The notes beneath the pieces were generated by a model. It was not told the DNA's origin. It saw only the letters and a program-made list of their open reading frames with translations, and ran no database searches. The translations under genes and the position numbers were made by a program. Source: CAZOKO01 sp964580455 (lineage in GTDB: Bacteria; Desulfobacterota; WTBG01). Taken from it: a stretch of 64,000 bases of DNA. The stretch lies in contig CAZOKO010000001.1 of assembly GCA_964580455.1 (NCBI GenBank), positions 41,981-105,980 of the forward strand, read 5' to 3'. Positions 26,181-35,333 of this stretch are shown here, one piece after another (within the stretch, counting starts at the first letter, position 1; each line of letters begins with the position of its first letter).

Positions 26181-27569
26181 ATGGTTATTCGACTAAGGAT
26201 AGAAATCATACCTGTTATAATTATCCTCTGCTACTGTATAAGTGCCTACCAGAGAAATACTGTCTGGGTTGATGAATTTGCCCTCTGGGAAGATAACACA
26301 GTTAAATCACCTGCTAAAGCCCGCTCCCATATGAACCTGGGAATAGAATACAATGAAAAAGGGCAAACACAAAAGGCACTTCAGGAACTTACGATAGCTT
26401 TAAAACTCAAACCAGATGATGCTCGCATATATAATAATTTTGGCACCGTCTATACAAAGATGAGACTCTATCAACAGGCTTTTGATGCTTTTAGCAAAGC
26501 CCTGGAACTTAAATCTGATTATAGCCAGGCTCAATATAATTTGGGAACAGTTTACCTGCACTACAAAAAGTATCAGGAAGCAATAGACTGTTTTCAAAAA
26601 GCACTGACCTTAAAACCTTATTATGCAAATGCCTATAACAACCTGGGGCATGTCTATTATCTTCTGGGAATGAGCGATAATGCTCTGGAACAGTTAGGAA
26701 AGGCTTTGCATCTAAACCCCAATCTGATGGAAGCCCATCTCAACCTGGGGAGGGTTTACAGAGGAAATAGACTCTATGATTTGGCATTTGATGCGTTTGG
26801 CCAGGCCCTGGCACTCTCACCAGATAACCCGGAGTTACTTCAAGAACTGGCAATTGCTTATAATATGAAGGGGTCTTACGACCAGGCGATAGACTATCTT
26901 AAAAAAGCTATCAGACTTGCTCCCGATTCTGCTCAAGCCTACAATATTCTGGCTACTTCCTATAGATTTAAAAAATTGTATAAAAAGGCTATCGAGGGAT
27001 ATAAAAGGGCGCTTTCTCTTGATCCTGATTTATCAGAGGCTTACTATAATCTGGGACTCTGTTACCATGATCTTAAACTATATCCCAAAGCTATAGAGTA
27101 TTACAAAAAAACTTTAGATATAAAAGTTGATCATGTTAAGGCTTACAACAATCTGGGCACTGCGTACTTTGCATCCGGTGACTACAATCAGGCTATAGAA
27201 GAATATAAAAAGGCACTACAAATAAAACCTGATTATTATAAGGCTCTAAACAATTTGGGTAATGCTTATAATAAAAAGGGGTGGTATAGTAAGGCAAAAA
27301 AAACACTGCAAAAGGCGCTCCAACAATCTCCAAGGTTTTCTCAGGCTTACAACAATCTTGGTGATACTTTTAATCTTACAGGGCAGTATGAGGATGCTAT
27401 TAAGCACTATCAAATCGCTTTAAAGCTAAATCCTTCCCTCATAAAAGCCCATTCAAATTTAGCAGATATCTATGCTAACAAAATTAAAGACGAAAACAAA
27501 GCTCACTACCACCTGAAGGAAGCAGAGTCTTTGAGAAAAAGCATGCAACATACAGATAATAGCCAATGA
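26181..27569 (+). CDS. TM-TPR protein, TMTC C-terminal type
   Basis: 462 residues. One helix (about 8-22), then YQRNTVWVDEFALWED and SPAKARSH, the conserved TMTC linker, then about 12 TPRs. It starts at the same structural boundary as its neighbours although no membrane-domain gene directly precedes it. ATG start. The final repeats contain many Lys residues. Same unit type as 24322, 27689, 28922, 29916 and 61263. Confidence 0.85.
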   Translation: MVIRLRIEIIPVIIILCYCISAYQRNTVWVDEFALWEDNTVKSPAKARSHMNLGIEYNEKGQTQKALQELTIALKLKPDDARIYNNFGTVYTKMRLYQQAFDAFSKALELKSDYSQAQYNLGTVYLHYKKYQEAIDCFQKALTLKPYYANAYNNLGHVYYLLGMSDNALEQLGKALHLNPNLMEAHLNLGRVYRGNRLYDLAFDAFGQALALSPDNPELLQELAIAYNMKGSYDQAIDYLKKAIRLAPDSAQAYNILATSYRFKKLYKKAIEGYKRALSLDPDLSEAYYNLGLCYHDLKLYPKAIEYYKKTLDIKVDHVKAYNNLGTAYFASGDYNQAIEEYKKALQIKPDYYKALNNLGNAYNKKGWYSKAKKTLQKALQQSPRFSQAYNNLGDTFNLTGQYEDAIKHYQIALKLNPSLIKAHSNLADIYANKIKDENKAHYHLKEAESLRKSMQHTDNSQ

Positions 27570-27614
27570 GGGTAAAATATTTTTACTCAATACTTTTTAT
27601 TCATTCTTAAGTGT

Positions 27615-27634
27615 CCCCCTTTACTAAAGGGGGG
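27615..27634. repeat. Perfect 8-bp hairpin between TM-TPR genes
   Basis: CCCCCTTT, loop ACT, AAAGGGGG, plus one more G. It lies 45 bp after the stop of 26181-27569. There is no T-tract after it, so it may be an RNA-processing or pausing site, or a common dispersed hairpin, rather than an intrinsic terminator. Confidence 0.55.
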
Positions 27635-27688
27635 ATGGAAACGATTTAATACCCTGAGTAGAAAATCCAAAATATCACAATACATCTC

Positions 27689-28909
27689 ATGAACCCTAAA
27701 CCATTTGATAAAAAAAGAATTTCCTGTACAGTTAAACTATCAACAATTCCTGTATTAATCATACTGCTCTGTTCTATTATCTCTTATCAAAGAAATGCTG
27801 TCTGGATTGATGATTATATGCTCTGGAATGATACCTGCTCTAAATCCCCTCAAAAACCAAGGGTGTATAATAATCTGGGGTTAATCCATCTTGATCAGAA
27901 AAACTATGAGAAAGCTGTTTTAGCATTAAAGACCGCTATGAAAAAATCAGTTGCATTATTAATCAAGGATGCCCCCATTTTCCTGAAGAGAGAAGTTAAT
28001 AAAGAAAGTGTAGAATTACCTTCTATTTTAAAGTATGCCCCTCATATTGCTGAGATACACAATAACCTGGGAATCAGCTACCAACGACAGGGCAAGTGGG
28101 ACCAGGCTATTGCCTACTATAAAAAAGCACTGGAATTAAAACCGCAGTATCCAAAGGCTTATTTCAACCTGGGCATCACCTATAATCTGAAAGGTCAATC
28201 TGATAAAGCCATTGAGGCATTCGAAAAAGCCCTGAAGTTAAAACCGCGCTACCCAGAGGCATATGACAATTTAGGAACAGCCTTTAAAGAAAAAGGGTTA
28301 TACCAGCGTGCCATTGAATCATATAAAAGGGCACTGTCCTTAAAACCAGATTATTTTAATGCCCATTTCAATATGGCGTCACTCTACAGTGATACGGGCG
28401 CATACCGGCAGGCCATCGATCAGTTCAGCAAAATCCTGGCATTTCAATCAGAAAGAGCAGACGTATACTACAACATGGGCATCGCTTATAAACACCTGGG
28501 ACTAATCGTTGAAGCAATCAATGCTTATGACCAGGCTCTTCTTATTGATCCAAATATGATCAATGCCCACTACAATCTGGGAATTATCTATAATCAACAG
28601 GAAAAATATGATAAAGCTATACAATCATTCAAAAGTGCCTTGCTGTTACAGCCAGACCACATCGATGCTTACAACAATTTGGGGATTGCGTATCTTGGGA
28701 AAGGATTATACCAAGAGGCTATTGCTGCTTACAGCCAGGCTTTACACCTTAATCCTGACTATACTGCATCTCATTTAAATCTTGCCATCCTCTACGGAGA
28801 GCAGGGCAATATGGACAAAGCCCTATATCATTTTAACAGGGCATCGACTTTAGAACCTGCTCATCCTCAATTAGATATGATAAGAAAAAAAATCCTGGGA
28901 ACAAAATAG
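27689..28909 (+). CDS. TM-TPR protein, TMTC C-terminal type
   Basis: 406 residues. Helix about 19-33, linker YQRNAVWIDDYMLWND with SPQKPRVYNNLG, then about nine TPRs. Between the first and second TPR an insert of about 40 residues (from MKKSVALLIKDAP to SILKYAPHIAE) breaks the regular 34-residue spacing, a feature not seen in the sister proteins. ATG start. Twelve bases separate it from the next gene. Confidence 0.85.
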   Translation: MNPKPFDKKRISCTVKLSTIPVLIILLCSIISYQRNAVWIDDYMLWNDTCSKSPQKPRVYNNLGLIHLDQKNYEKAVLALKTAMKKSVALLIKDAPIFLKREVNKESVELPSILKYAPHIAEIHNNLGISYQRQGKWDQAIAYYKKALELKPQYPKAYFNLGITYNLKGQSDKAIEAFEKALKLKPRYPEAYDNLGTAFKEKGLYQRAIESYKRALSLKPDYFNAHFNMASLYSDTGAYRQAIDQFSKILAFQSERADVYYNMGIAYKHLGLIVEAINAYDQALLIDPNMINAHYNLGIIYNQQEKYDKAIQSFKSALLLQPDHIDAYNNLGIAYLGKGLYQEAIAAYSQALHLNPDYTASHLNLAILYGEQGNMDKALYHFNRASTLEPAHPQLDMIRKKILGTK

Positions 28910-28921
28910 GAAAACTGCTTA

Positions 28922-29911
28922 ATGAGTACAACCACAATCAGTATAACACTGTTGATCCTTCTCTACACGCTGGGCACTTATCAAAGAAACGATATCTGGA
29001 GTGATGAAACCACCCTCTGGGCTGATACTACTCGTAAATCCCCTCACAAAGCGAGACCCTATTTTGGTTTGGGATACAGTTACATGAACAAAGGCCAATA
29101 CAACAATGCAATAGAACAACTAAAGGTATCGATAAAAATTAATCCCACCTATGTAGAAGCCTTAAGGCATCTCGGCATTTCTTATAAAAACGGCGGCTTA
29201 TATCAAGAAGCAATTAAAGCATTCAAAGATATACTGTTCTATAATCCGACATCATGGAATACCTATTACAATTTAGCCAATACTTACAATCAGCTTGGCA
29301 TGTATAATAAGGCTATTGAAGCATATAAGAAAGCAGTAGAGCTCAACCCTCACTTTGCCAAAGCCTACAATAATCTGGGAACAATCTATGCCCAGCAAGG
29401 ATTATATGATCTGGCTATAGTGCAATTTAAGCAGACATTAGAATTGAATAGGGATATTTACCAGGTCTATCTCAACCTGGGCAAAGCCTACTTAAAAACA
29501 GGCATGTATGATAAAACCATAAAAGAAATGAGAAGACTTATAAAACGGAAGCATAACCTTCCCTCTGCTTATTACTTTTTAGGAAATGCATACTATCTTC
29601 ATGATTTACCGGATCAGGCGATTGAATCCTACAGGCAATCCCTCGCATTAGAACCACGCCAGGCGAATGCTTACAATAATCTGGGGTGCAGCTACTATTG
29701 TAAAGGACTTTACCAGCAGGCACTTGAGAACTTTAAGAGATGTCTTACTGCTTCGCCCGATCATCCTAGCGCTTATTTTAACCTCTCGTTGTTATATAAA
29801 GAACATCTAAAAGATGAGAAAAAAACAGCCCATTATCTTGAAAAGGCACTCAGATTGAATCCTGATTTATCTCAGATAAAAGATATGGATCAGGTTCGTA
29901 TTGTCAATTAA
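28922..29911 (+). CDS. TM-TPR protein, TMTC C-terminal type
   Basis: 329 residues. Helix about 5-18, linker YQRNDIWSDETTLWAD with SPHKARPYFGLG, then about seven or eight TPRs, ending in a run of charged residues. ATG start with AGGAAA about 9 nt upstream. Twelve bases after the previous gene and 4 bases before the next preferred start, so co-transcribed. Confidence 0.85.
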   Translation: MSTTTISITLLILLYTLGTYQRNDIWSDETTLWADTTRKSPHKARPYFGLGYSYMNKGQYNNAIEQLKVSIKINPTYVEALRHLGISYKNGGLYQEAIKAFKDILFYNPTSWNTYYNLANTYNQLGMYNKAIEAYKKAVELNPHFAKAYNNLGTIYAQQGLYDLAIVQFKQTLELNRDIYQVYLNLGKAYLKTGMYDKTIKEMRRLIKRKHNLPSAYYFLGNAYYLHDLPDQAIESYRQSLALEPRQANAYNNLGCSYYCKGLYQQALENFKRCLTASPDHPSAYFNLSLLYKEHLKDEKKTAHYLEKALRLNPDLSQIKDMDQVRIVN

Positions 29912-29915
29912 TACA

Positions 29916-31127
29916 ATGAAAAAATACGCCATGAAGAAATGTATTTTGATGCTTTCAATTGTATCTCTCTTCTCCTTAGGAAGTTACCAAAGGAATGTTG
30001 TGTGGGAAAAACCGCTGAGCTTATGGGAAGATACTATAAGAAAAGCACCCTTTAAAGCCCGTGCTCTTAACGGACTGGGGCTTGCTTACAGTAATAACGG
30101 TTTAAACGATAAGGCAATAGAAATATTCAGCAGAGCTATTAAAGAGGACCCCAACCACATAAAGGCTTACAACAACCTGGGTATTATATACAGCAAAAAA
30201 GGGATGTATGAAAAATCAATAGGGGAATTTAAGCGGTCTTTACAGATAAGTCCTGGATACGCCAAAGCCCACAACAATCTTGGCAATATTTATAACGCGA
30301 TGAAAAAATACGATCAGGCCATAGAAAAATATAAACTGTGCATTAACACAAATCCTTCCTACATTCAGGCATATAACAATCTCGGTGTCGCTTACAGTAA
30401 CAAAGGGATGTACGATGATGCAATCAGGCAATATGAAAAAGTCCTCCAATTGGACCCAGGCTATGCAGAGGCTTATAATAATCTTGGCGCAGCTTATTAC
30501 GACAGCGCTCAGTATGATAAAGCTATCACTACCCTGAATAAAGCCCTGGAATTAGAACCTCAAATGGCAGAAGCGTATAACAACCTGGGAAACGTTTATA
30601 AAAGCAAGGGCATGTACGAGGAGGCAATAAAGGTACTGGAGGAATCTCTTAAGATAAATCCCAACTTTGACAAAGCACTTATCAGCCTGGGAAATCTTTA
30701 CAAGGAGCAGAAATCAAACAAACAGGCCATAAAATATTATAAGAAAGTTATAGAGGCTGGCACCAAAAACCCCTCTGTTTACCATAATCTGGGAACTGTG
30801 TATAACAAAGAAGGCTTGTTTAAAGAAGCCATAGAAGCATACCAAAAAGCACTATCCTTAAAACCAGATTTTTCAAGATCTCACAACAATCTTGGCATTG
30901 CTTATGATTCTCTAGGAAAATCTAATGAGGCACTTAAAGAACTTGAAGAAGCCATCCGTATAGATCCCAGCTATTTTAACGCGCACTTAAATCTTGGAAT
31001 ACTCTATGTTAAAAAAATAAAGAATGTTACTAAAGCACGTGTCCACCTCAAAAAGGCCTTAGCCCTAAAACCAGATCATCCCAAAACAGACAAGATTCTC
31101 CAGTTACTCAAGCAACTGGAGAAATGA
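29916..31127 (+). CDS. TM-TPR protein, TMTC C-terminal type
   Basis: 403 residues from ATG 29916; the frame also reaches a TTG at 29901. Helix about 8-22, linker YQRNVVWEKPLSLWED with APFKARALNGLG, then about ten TPRs. The start lies 4 bp after the previous stop, suggesting translational coupling. Last of the five consecutive TPR-only units. Confidence 0.85.
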   Translation: MKKYAMKKCILMLSIVSLFSLGSYQRNVVWEKPLSLWEDTIRKAPFKARALNGLGLAYSNNGLNDKAIEIFSRAIKEDPNHIKAYNNLGIIYSKKGMYEKSIGEFKRSLQISPGYAKAHNNLGNIYNAMKKYDQAIEKYKLCINTNPSYIQAYNNLGVAYSNKGMYDDAIRQYEKVLQLDPGYAEAYNNLGAAYYDSAQYDKAITTLNKALELEPQMAEAYNNLGNVYKSKGMYEEAIKVLEESLKINPNFDKALISLGNLYKEQKSNKQAIKYYKKVIEAGTKNPSVYHNLGTVYNKEGLFKEAIEAYQKALSLKPDFSRSHNNLGIAYDSLGKSNEALKELEEAIRIDPSYFNAHLNLGILYVKKIKNVTKARVHLKKALALKPDHPKTDKILQLLKQLEK

Positions 31128-31248
31128 AGGAGCATCCTCAAAAACTCCACAGCCAGCTGTTTAAAGTTGCCTATTGGAATAAAAGATGGTATTATGTGAT
31201 TTTGTTTAAGCTAAGTTCTTCTATCCTTCCTTTAGAGCATACTTCACA

Positions 31249-33473
31249 ATGAGTCGCAAAAAAAGAAATAAACCAGATCATACGAACCAACAGAAAAAAA
31301 AACTCTTGAATCTCCCACCTCCAAAAGAGACATCTCAAATGAGAGAAGTAACAGGCAGACAATCTTTCACCTGGCATGCCTGATTTTACTGGCAGCAGTT
31401 GTCTATTGCAGTTCTCTTCACAATCAATTTGTATTCGATGATATCCCCCTTATTCTCAATAACCCTTCCATCACAAATTTGGAAAAAATTCCTTCCCGTT
31501 TTACCTCCGGGATTGATAAAATACCCTACAGACCATTGAGGTGGATAACGTATGCCATTGACTACCAGTTCACAGGGCTTAATCCAATTGGCTATCACAT
31601 TTCCAATATTGCCTTTCATGCCCTCACCACATTCTTAATTTATTTAACCATCCTCACACTGGTTGAAAATCGCCGCATTGCTATTTTCGCTGCACTCATC
31701 TTCGCTGTTCATCCTGTACATACTGATAGTGTCGCCTACATTTCAGGGAGGAGGGATATCCTTTCCACACTTTTCTATATCCTTGGTTTTTATATTTTTT
31801 TAGAATCGAGAAAAAAGAAAAAAGCAAAGTTCCTGGTCCTGTCGCTTGCTGCTTATCTCCTGGCTATCGCATCCAAGGAGATGGCGGTTACCCTGCCGGC
31901 AATCTTCTTCATTTACGATCTTATCCGCAGTCTTCCCGATGAAGGCTCTCTTGCTAATCGATTATCCAGTGCCCTGAAAAAAGTTGTTTCCAGCTATAAA
32001 TATTTCTACCTCGCCTTCCTTGCACCTGCTATTCTCTTCACTTGCTACAAAGTATTAATAAAATCACCCTCTAATAAAGAAGGGCTCTATGGGGGCAGCC
32101 TATACATCCAGCTTCTCACGGTATGTAAAATACTCGTTTACTACATCAAACTGCTCTTTTTTCCCATTAACCTGATAGCAGACTATTCTTTTAATTCTTT
32201 TCCCTTACCCCAATCACTGTTCGAGGCAGAAACCCTGCTTTCACTTGTGGTACTCTTTGCAATCGCCTTTCTCACCCTAAAGCTCCTTTGCAAAAACAAA
32301 CTTATGGCTTTCTCCCTAATCTGGTTTTTTATTACGTTACTCCCCGTCTGTCATATTTTCCCCCATCATGAGCTGTTGGCTGAACATTACCTATATCTTC
32401 CTTCTTTCGGTTTTGTTTTGCTAATAGCCCTGGTTCTTGAACTATTGTTAACTTCTAACAAGTATAAACATCACATGTACACCGTTTTCATACTGGTCGT
32501 TCTCCTTTTCTCAGTCAGAACGTTTTATAGAAATTACGACTGGAAAAACAGTTTCACTATATGGAAGAAGACAGTCAAGACTGTTCCTGACTGCGCGAGG
32601 GCTTTAAACAACCTGGGGATTGAGTATTTCAAACGGAAGGACCTCAAAAACGCAAAAGAACTCTACCAGAAAGTAATAAGGATACAACCCGTATATGAAA
32701 AGGCTTACTATAATTTAGGGAATGTCTATAGAACCGAGCAGCGTTTTAATCTCGCCATCGATATGTACCGCAAATCAGCTCAGCTCAACCCCAAAAACTT
32801 CAGGGCCTACAACAATTTAGGGAATGCCCATGCCATGCAAAAACGCTATGATCAAGCAATGAAAGAATACAAATCGGTACTAAAACTCAAGCCGCGCTAT
32901 GCAGAGGCCCACAATAATCTGGGAAATGTGTACCGGAGTTTGGGTAAAACCGATCTTGCAATAGCGCACTATCAAAGAGCCATAAAGATAAAAAGCCGTT
33001 ATTTTGATGCATACTTTAATCTGGCAAATACTTATGCCGAACGTAAGCAATACGAAAAATCAATCGAGACTCTCAAACAGGCTCTCGGCAAAAACCCTTT
33101 CTATCCTTCTATATATAATAACTTAGGGAGTATCTATACCAAAACAGGACAGTATGGTAAAGCTGTTGAAATGTATGCGTACGCTATAAAACTCAGACCT
33201 CATTATCCAGAAGCACACAACAATCTGGGTATGACCTATGAGAAGAAGAATAGTTACCAGCAGGCAATCAAGCATTTTGAAAGAGCCATTGAGATAAAAC
33301 CTGCTTTCCCAAGACCCTATTTCAATCTTGGGAATCTCTATCTGGGGAAACTGAATGACAAGCGAAATGCCCTTCGCTATTTAAAAAAATGGCTTAAGAT
33401 GGCACCGAACCACCCCGACTCAGATATCATTAGAAAAAAAATCGACAGGATTAAAAAGGGGAGCATTGGCTAG
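31249..33473 (+). CDS. Full-length TMTC-like GT-C/TPR protein with an apparent frameshift
   Basis: The natural start appears to be ATG 31249 (MSRKKRNKPDHTNQQ, like the Lys-rich starts of the paralogues), but that frame ends at 31383. The frame carrying the rest (HNQFVFDDIPL onwards, through RWITYAIDYQF to 33473) has a stop at 31269-31271 and no ATG before the TTG at 31479. A shift of -1 in the A9 run at 31294-31302 joins them. After the FDD catalytic loop and about ten helices come the linker YRNYDWKNSFTIWKKTVKT and about eight TPRs. Either slippage, phase variation, decay, or a homopolymer error. Confidence 0.78.
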
Positions 33474-33492
33474 AAAAGATGTTGCGGGTTAA

Positions 33493-33990
33493 TCACTTCT
33501 CACTAAATGCCTTCTCTATCAAACTTTGATGGGAGAGGAAGGCTATTGGAGGTAGAGCGTCAAGACCAAAGAAACCTGCATCTTCAGCATCATCCCCTGC
33601 TTTCAGCTCTCCACCCATGATTTTCACTTTATATCCAAATATAAGTATTGCCCTGTAATGCTGGCTCATTTGAGAAAAGAAATCAACCAAACCCTCTATT
33701 TCTCCTCTAATTCCAGTCTCCTCTTCAAGCTCTCTCAAAACAGCTTCCTCAATAGTCTCATCAATTTCTATAAAACCACCTGGCAGACACCACTTTCCTT
33801 TGGCTGGTTCAATTAACCGTTTAACTAAAAGCAATTGATTCCTATGATTAAGCACCAGAGCTGCAGTAGCAGGAAAAGGGTTCTCATAGTGAATCCTGTC
33901 ACACTTCCGGCAATACCGGCGATTCCTTCCCCCAAAAAATTTCTCAATCACTTTCTCCCCACAATAGGGGCAAAACGTTTTAGCTTCCAT
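33493..33990 (-). CDS. NUDIX hydrolase with N-terminal zinc ribbon
   Basis: 165 residues. Cys pairs CPYCGEK and CRKCDRIHYENPFPA form the zinc ribbon of NudC/ADP-ribose-pyrophosphatase-like proteins. The Nudix box GGFIEIDETIEEAVLRELEE follows near residues 71-90 and matches GX5EX7REUXEE. Hydrolyses a nucleoside diphosphate derivative; substrate not predictable. ATG start. It is transcribed with purQ and purL, or alone. Confidence 0.92.
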   Translation of the reverse strand: MEAKTFCPYCGEKVIEKFFGGRNRRYCRKCDRIHYENPFPATAALVLNHRNQLLLVKRLIEPAKGKWCLPGGFIEIDETIEEAVLRELEEETGIRGEIEGLVDFFSQMSQHYRAILIFGYKVKIMGGELKAGDDAEDAGFFGLDALPPIAFLSHQSLIEKAFSEK

Positions 33991-34109
33991 AAAAAATCCT
34001 TAAACTATAACACCACGAAGTTCACGAAAAATTCAAATATTTCTGTTTGCATTTCATCCAGCATCAAGCGGCCAGTATCCAGAATCGTTCCAATTACTTT
34101 GAGTATATC

Positions 34110-34952
34110 CTACGTTACTAAACCTTTCCTTACATACTCAGCCGCATTCCTGAAAACCCTAACTCCCATTCCTTCCTCGGGAAGATTTTCTCTTGTCCAG
34201 CGGGGATGATTGGTACGGTGTAGGTAGCCTTCCGGGTGCGGCATCATCCCAAATAATCTTCCGCTCTCATCACAAATACCGGCTATGCCATCAACAGAGC
34301 CATTGGGATTGAAGGGGTAATCGCAAGTCCACTTTTTACAATCATCACGGGTATAATGCATCACTACCTGAGGGCGGGCATGGAGCCTCTTTAGTACACC
34401 TTCATCTTTTACTACGAATTTGCCCTCCCCATGTCTTACCGGAAGATAGATTTTCTCAATTCCTTTAGTAAAAACACAGGGGCTTTCCTGATTGAATTTC
34501 AGATGAACCCACCGATCCTCAAATCTTCCCGAATCATTGAAAGTCAAAGTAACATACTGGACATTATAGTTCTGATCAAATCCCGGTAGTAATCCCAGTT
34601 TTACCATTAACTGGAAACCATTACATACACCAAGGATCAACCCACCTTTCTCTATAAACTGCAAAAAATGGTCAAATAACTTTTCCTTCGTGTTTTTGAT
34701 TACAGCATGCCTAATGCGGTTGGCATTCGCCCTGGCAGCACCCAGATCATCTCCATCCAGAAATCCCCCCGCCAGATTGAGGAAATGGTAGTCAGTAAGC
34801 CTCTTCTCTCCATAAACCAGCTCACTTAAATGAACGATATCAACCTGGTCAAATCCCCCCAGCTTACAGCCATAAGCCATCTCCATCTCACAGTTGGTCC
34901 CGTTACCTGATATCACTATTGCTTTTGTTTTCTCAATCTGCTTATTTTTCAT
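34110..34952 (-). CDS. purQ: Phosphoribosylformylglycinamidine synthase, glutaminase subunit PurQ
   Basis: 280 residues; supplies ammonia from glutamine to PurL in purine synthesis. Class I glutamine amidotransferase: nucleophile Cys in LGVCNGFQLM near residue 110, and the His/Glu of MMPHPEGYLH near 252. About 50 residues longer than classic PurQ, closer to the glutaminase part of large PurL. Start ATG overlaps the stop of the truncated ORF 34949-35218 by 4 bp. The gap to the NUDIX gene holds ACCACGAAGTTCACGAA and ATCCAGCATC words. Confidence 0.93.
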   Translation of the reverse strand: MKNKQIEKTKAIVISGNGTNCEMEMAYGCKLGGFDQVDIVHLSELVYGEKRLTDYHFLNLAGGFLDGDDLGAARANANRIRHAVIKNTKEKLFDHFLQFIEKGGLILGVCNGFQLMVKLGLLPGFDQNYNVQYVTLTFNDSGRFEDRWVHLKFNQESPCVFTKGIEKIYLPVRHGEGKFVVKDEGVLKRLHARPQVVMHYTRDDCKKWTCDYPFNPNGSVDGIAGICDESGRLFGMMPHPEGYLHRTNHPRWTRENLPEEGMGVRVFRNAAEYVRKGLVT

Positions 34953-35218
34953 CGTAAAAAACTAAAATTATAATTTGCAACCTTCTCTAGTTTAATTGCT
35001 AAATAGGATTCAAGGATTCGAGGGGTCAAGGATTCAAGTGTTGTTTTTCTACCATACCCTTCAGCTATGTTAGATGGGACAGATACTGCTGCCCTTCTTA
35101 TTTGTGATGTTAACCCATATTTTTCATCTCTTGGAAACACCTTTGTAATTCCATATATTTCTATACACAGCTGATATGATTTCTGCCAAACTTTTAATTC
35201 TTTGTAACTCTTTAGCAT
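34949..35218 (-). CDS. Four-helix-bundle protein (S23/IVP family), C-terminally truncated
   Basis: 89 residues. YKELKVWQKSYQLC, TSQIRRAAVSVPSNIAEGYGR are the hallmarks of the 23S-rRNA-intervening-sequence protein family, usually about 115-125 residues. After EGYGRKTTLE the expected helices are replaced by sequence encoded by a dispersed repeat (ATTCAAGGATTCGAGGGG, about 35009-35040). A matching inverted copy lies just upstream of the gene (35222-35262). The ORF separates purL from purQ and overlaps the purQ start (ATGA). Probably a decayed mobile-like insertion; function of the intact family is unclear. Confidence 0.75.
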   Translation of the reverse strand: MLKSYKELKVWQKSYQLCIEIYGITKVFPRDEKYGLTSQIRRAAVSVPSNIAEGYGRKTTLESLTPRILESYLAIKLEKVANYNFSFLR

Positions 35219-35262
35219 TTCACTAGAACCCTTGATTCCTTGTATCCTTGAATCCTTACCGT
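35009..35262. repeat. Inverted GGATTCAAGGATTC repeats around the four-helix-bundle ORF
   Basis: The left copy (about 35009-35040) reads GGATTCAAGGATTCGAGG then GTCAAGGATTCAAGTG. The right copy (about 35222-35262), read on the other strand, gives AAGGATTCAAGGATAC then CAAGGAATCAAGGGTTC. They flank most of the ORF in opposite orientation, like the ends of a small mobile unit. Confidence 0.55.
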
Positions 35263-35333
35263 CATCTAGACAGCATAATGGAAATCTCTTTAATCATTGC
35301 TACAAACCTTCCTAATATAAACAGCAATCTTAC

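Noticed and set aside
24322..31127. Recurrent AATAATCTGGG-like words within the TPR genes as a CRISPR or tandem DNA repeat
   Set aside because: They code the conserved YNNLG of TPRs at about 102-bp spacing, differ in third positions, and lie in open reading frames.
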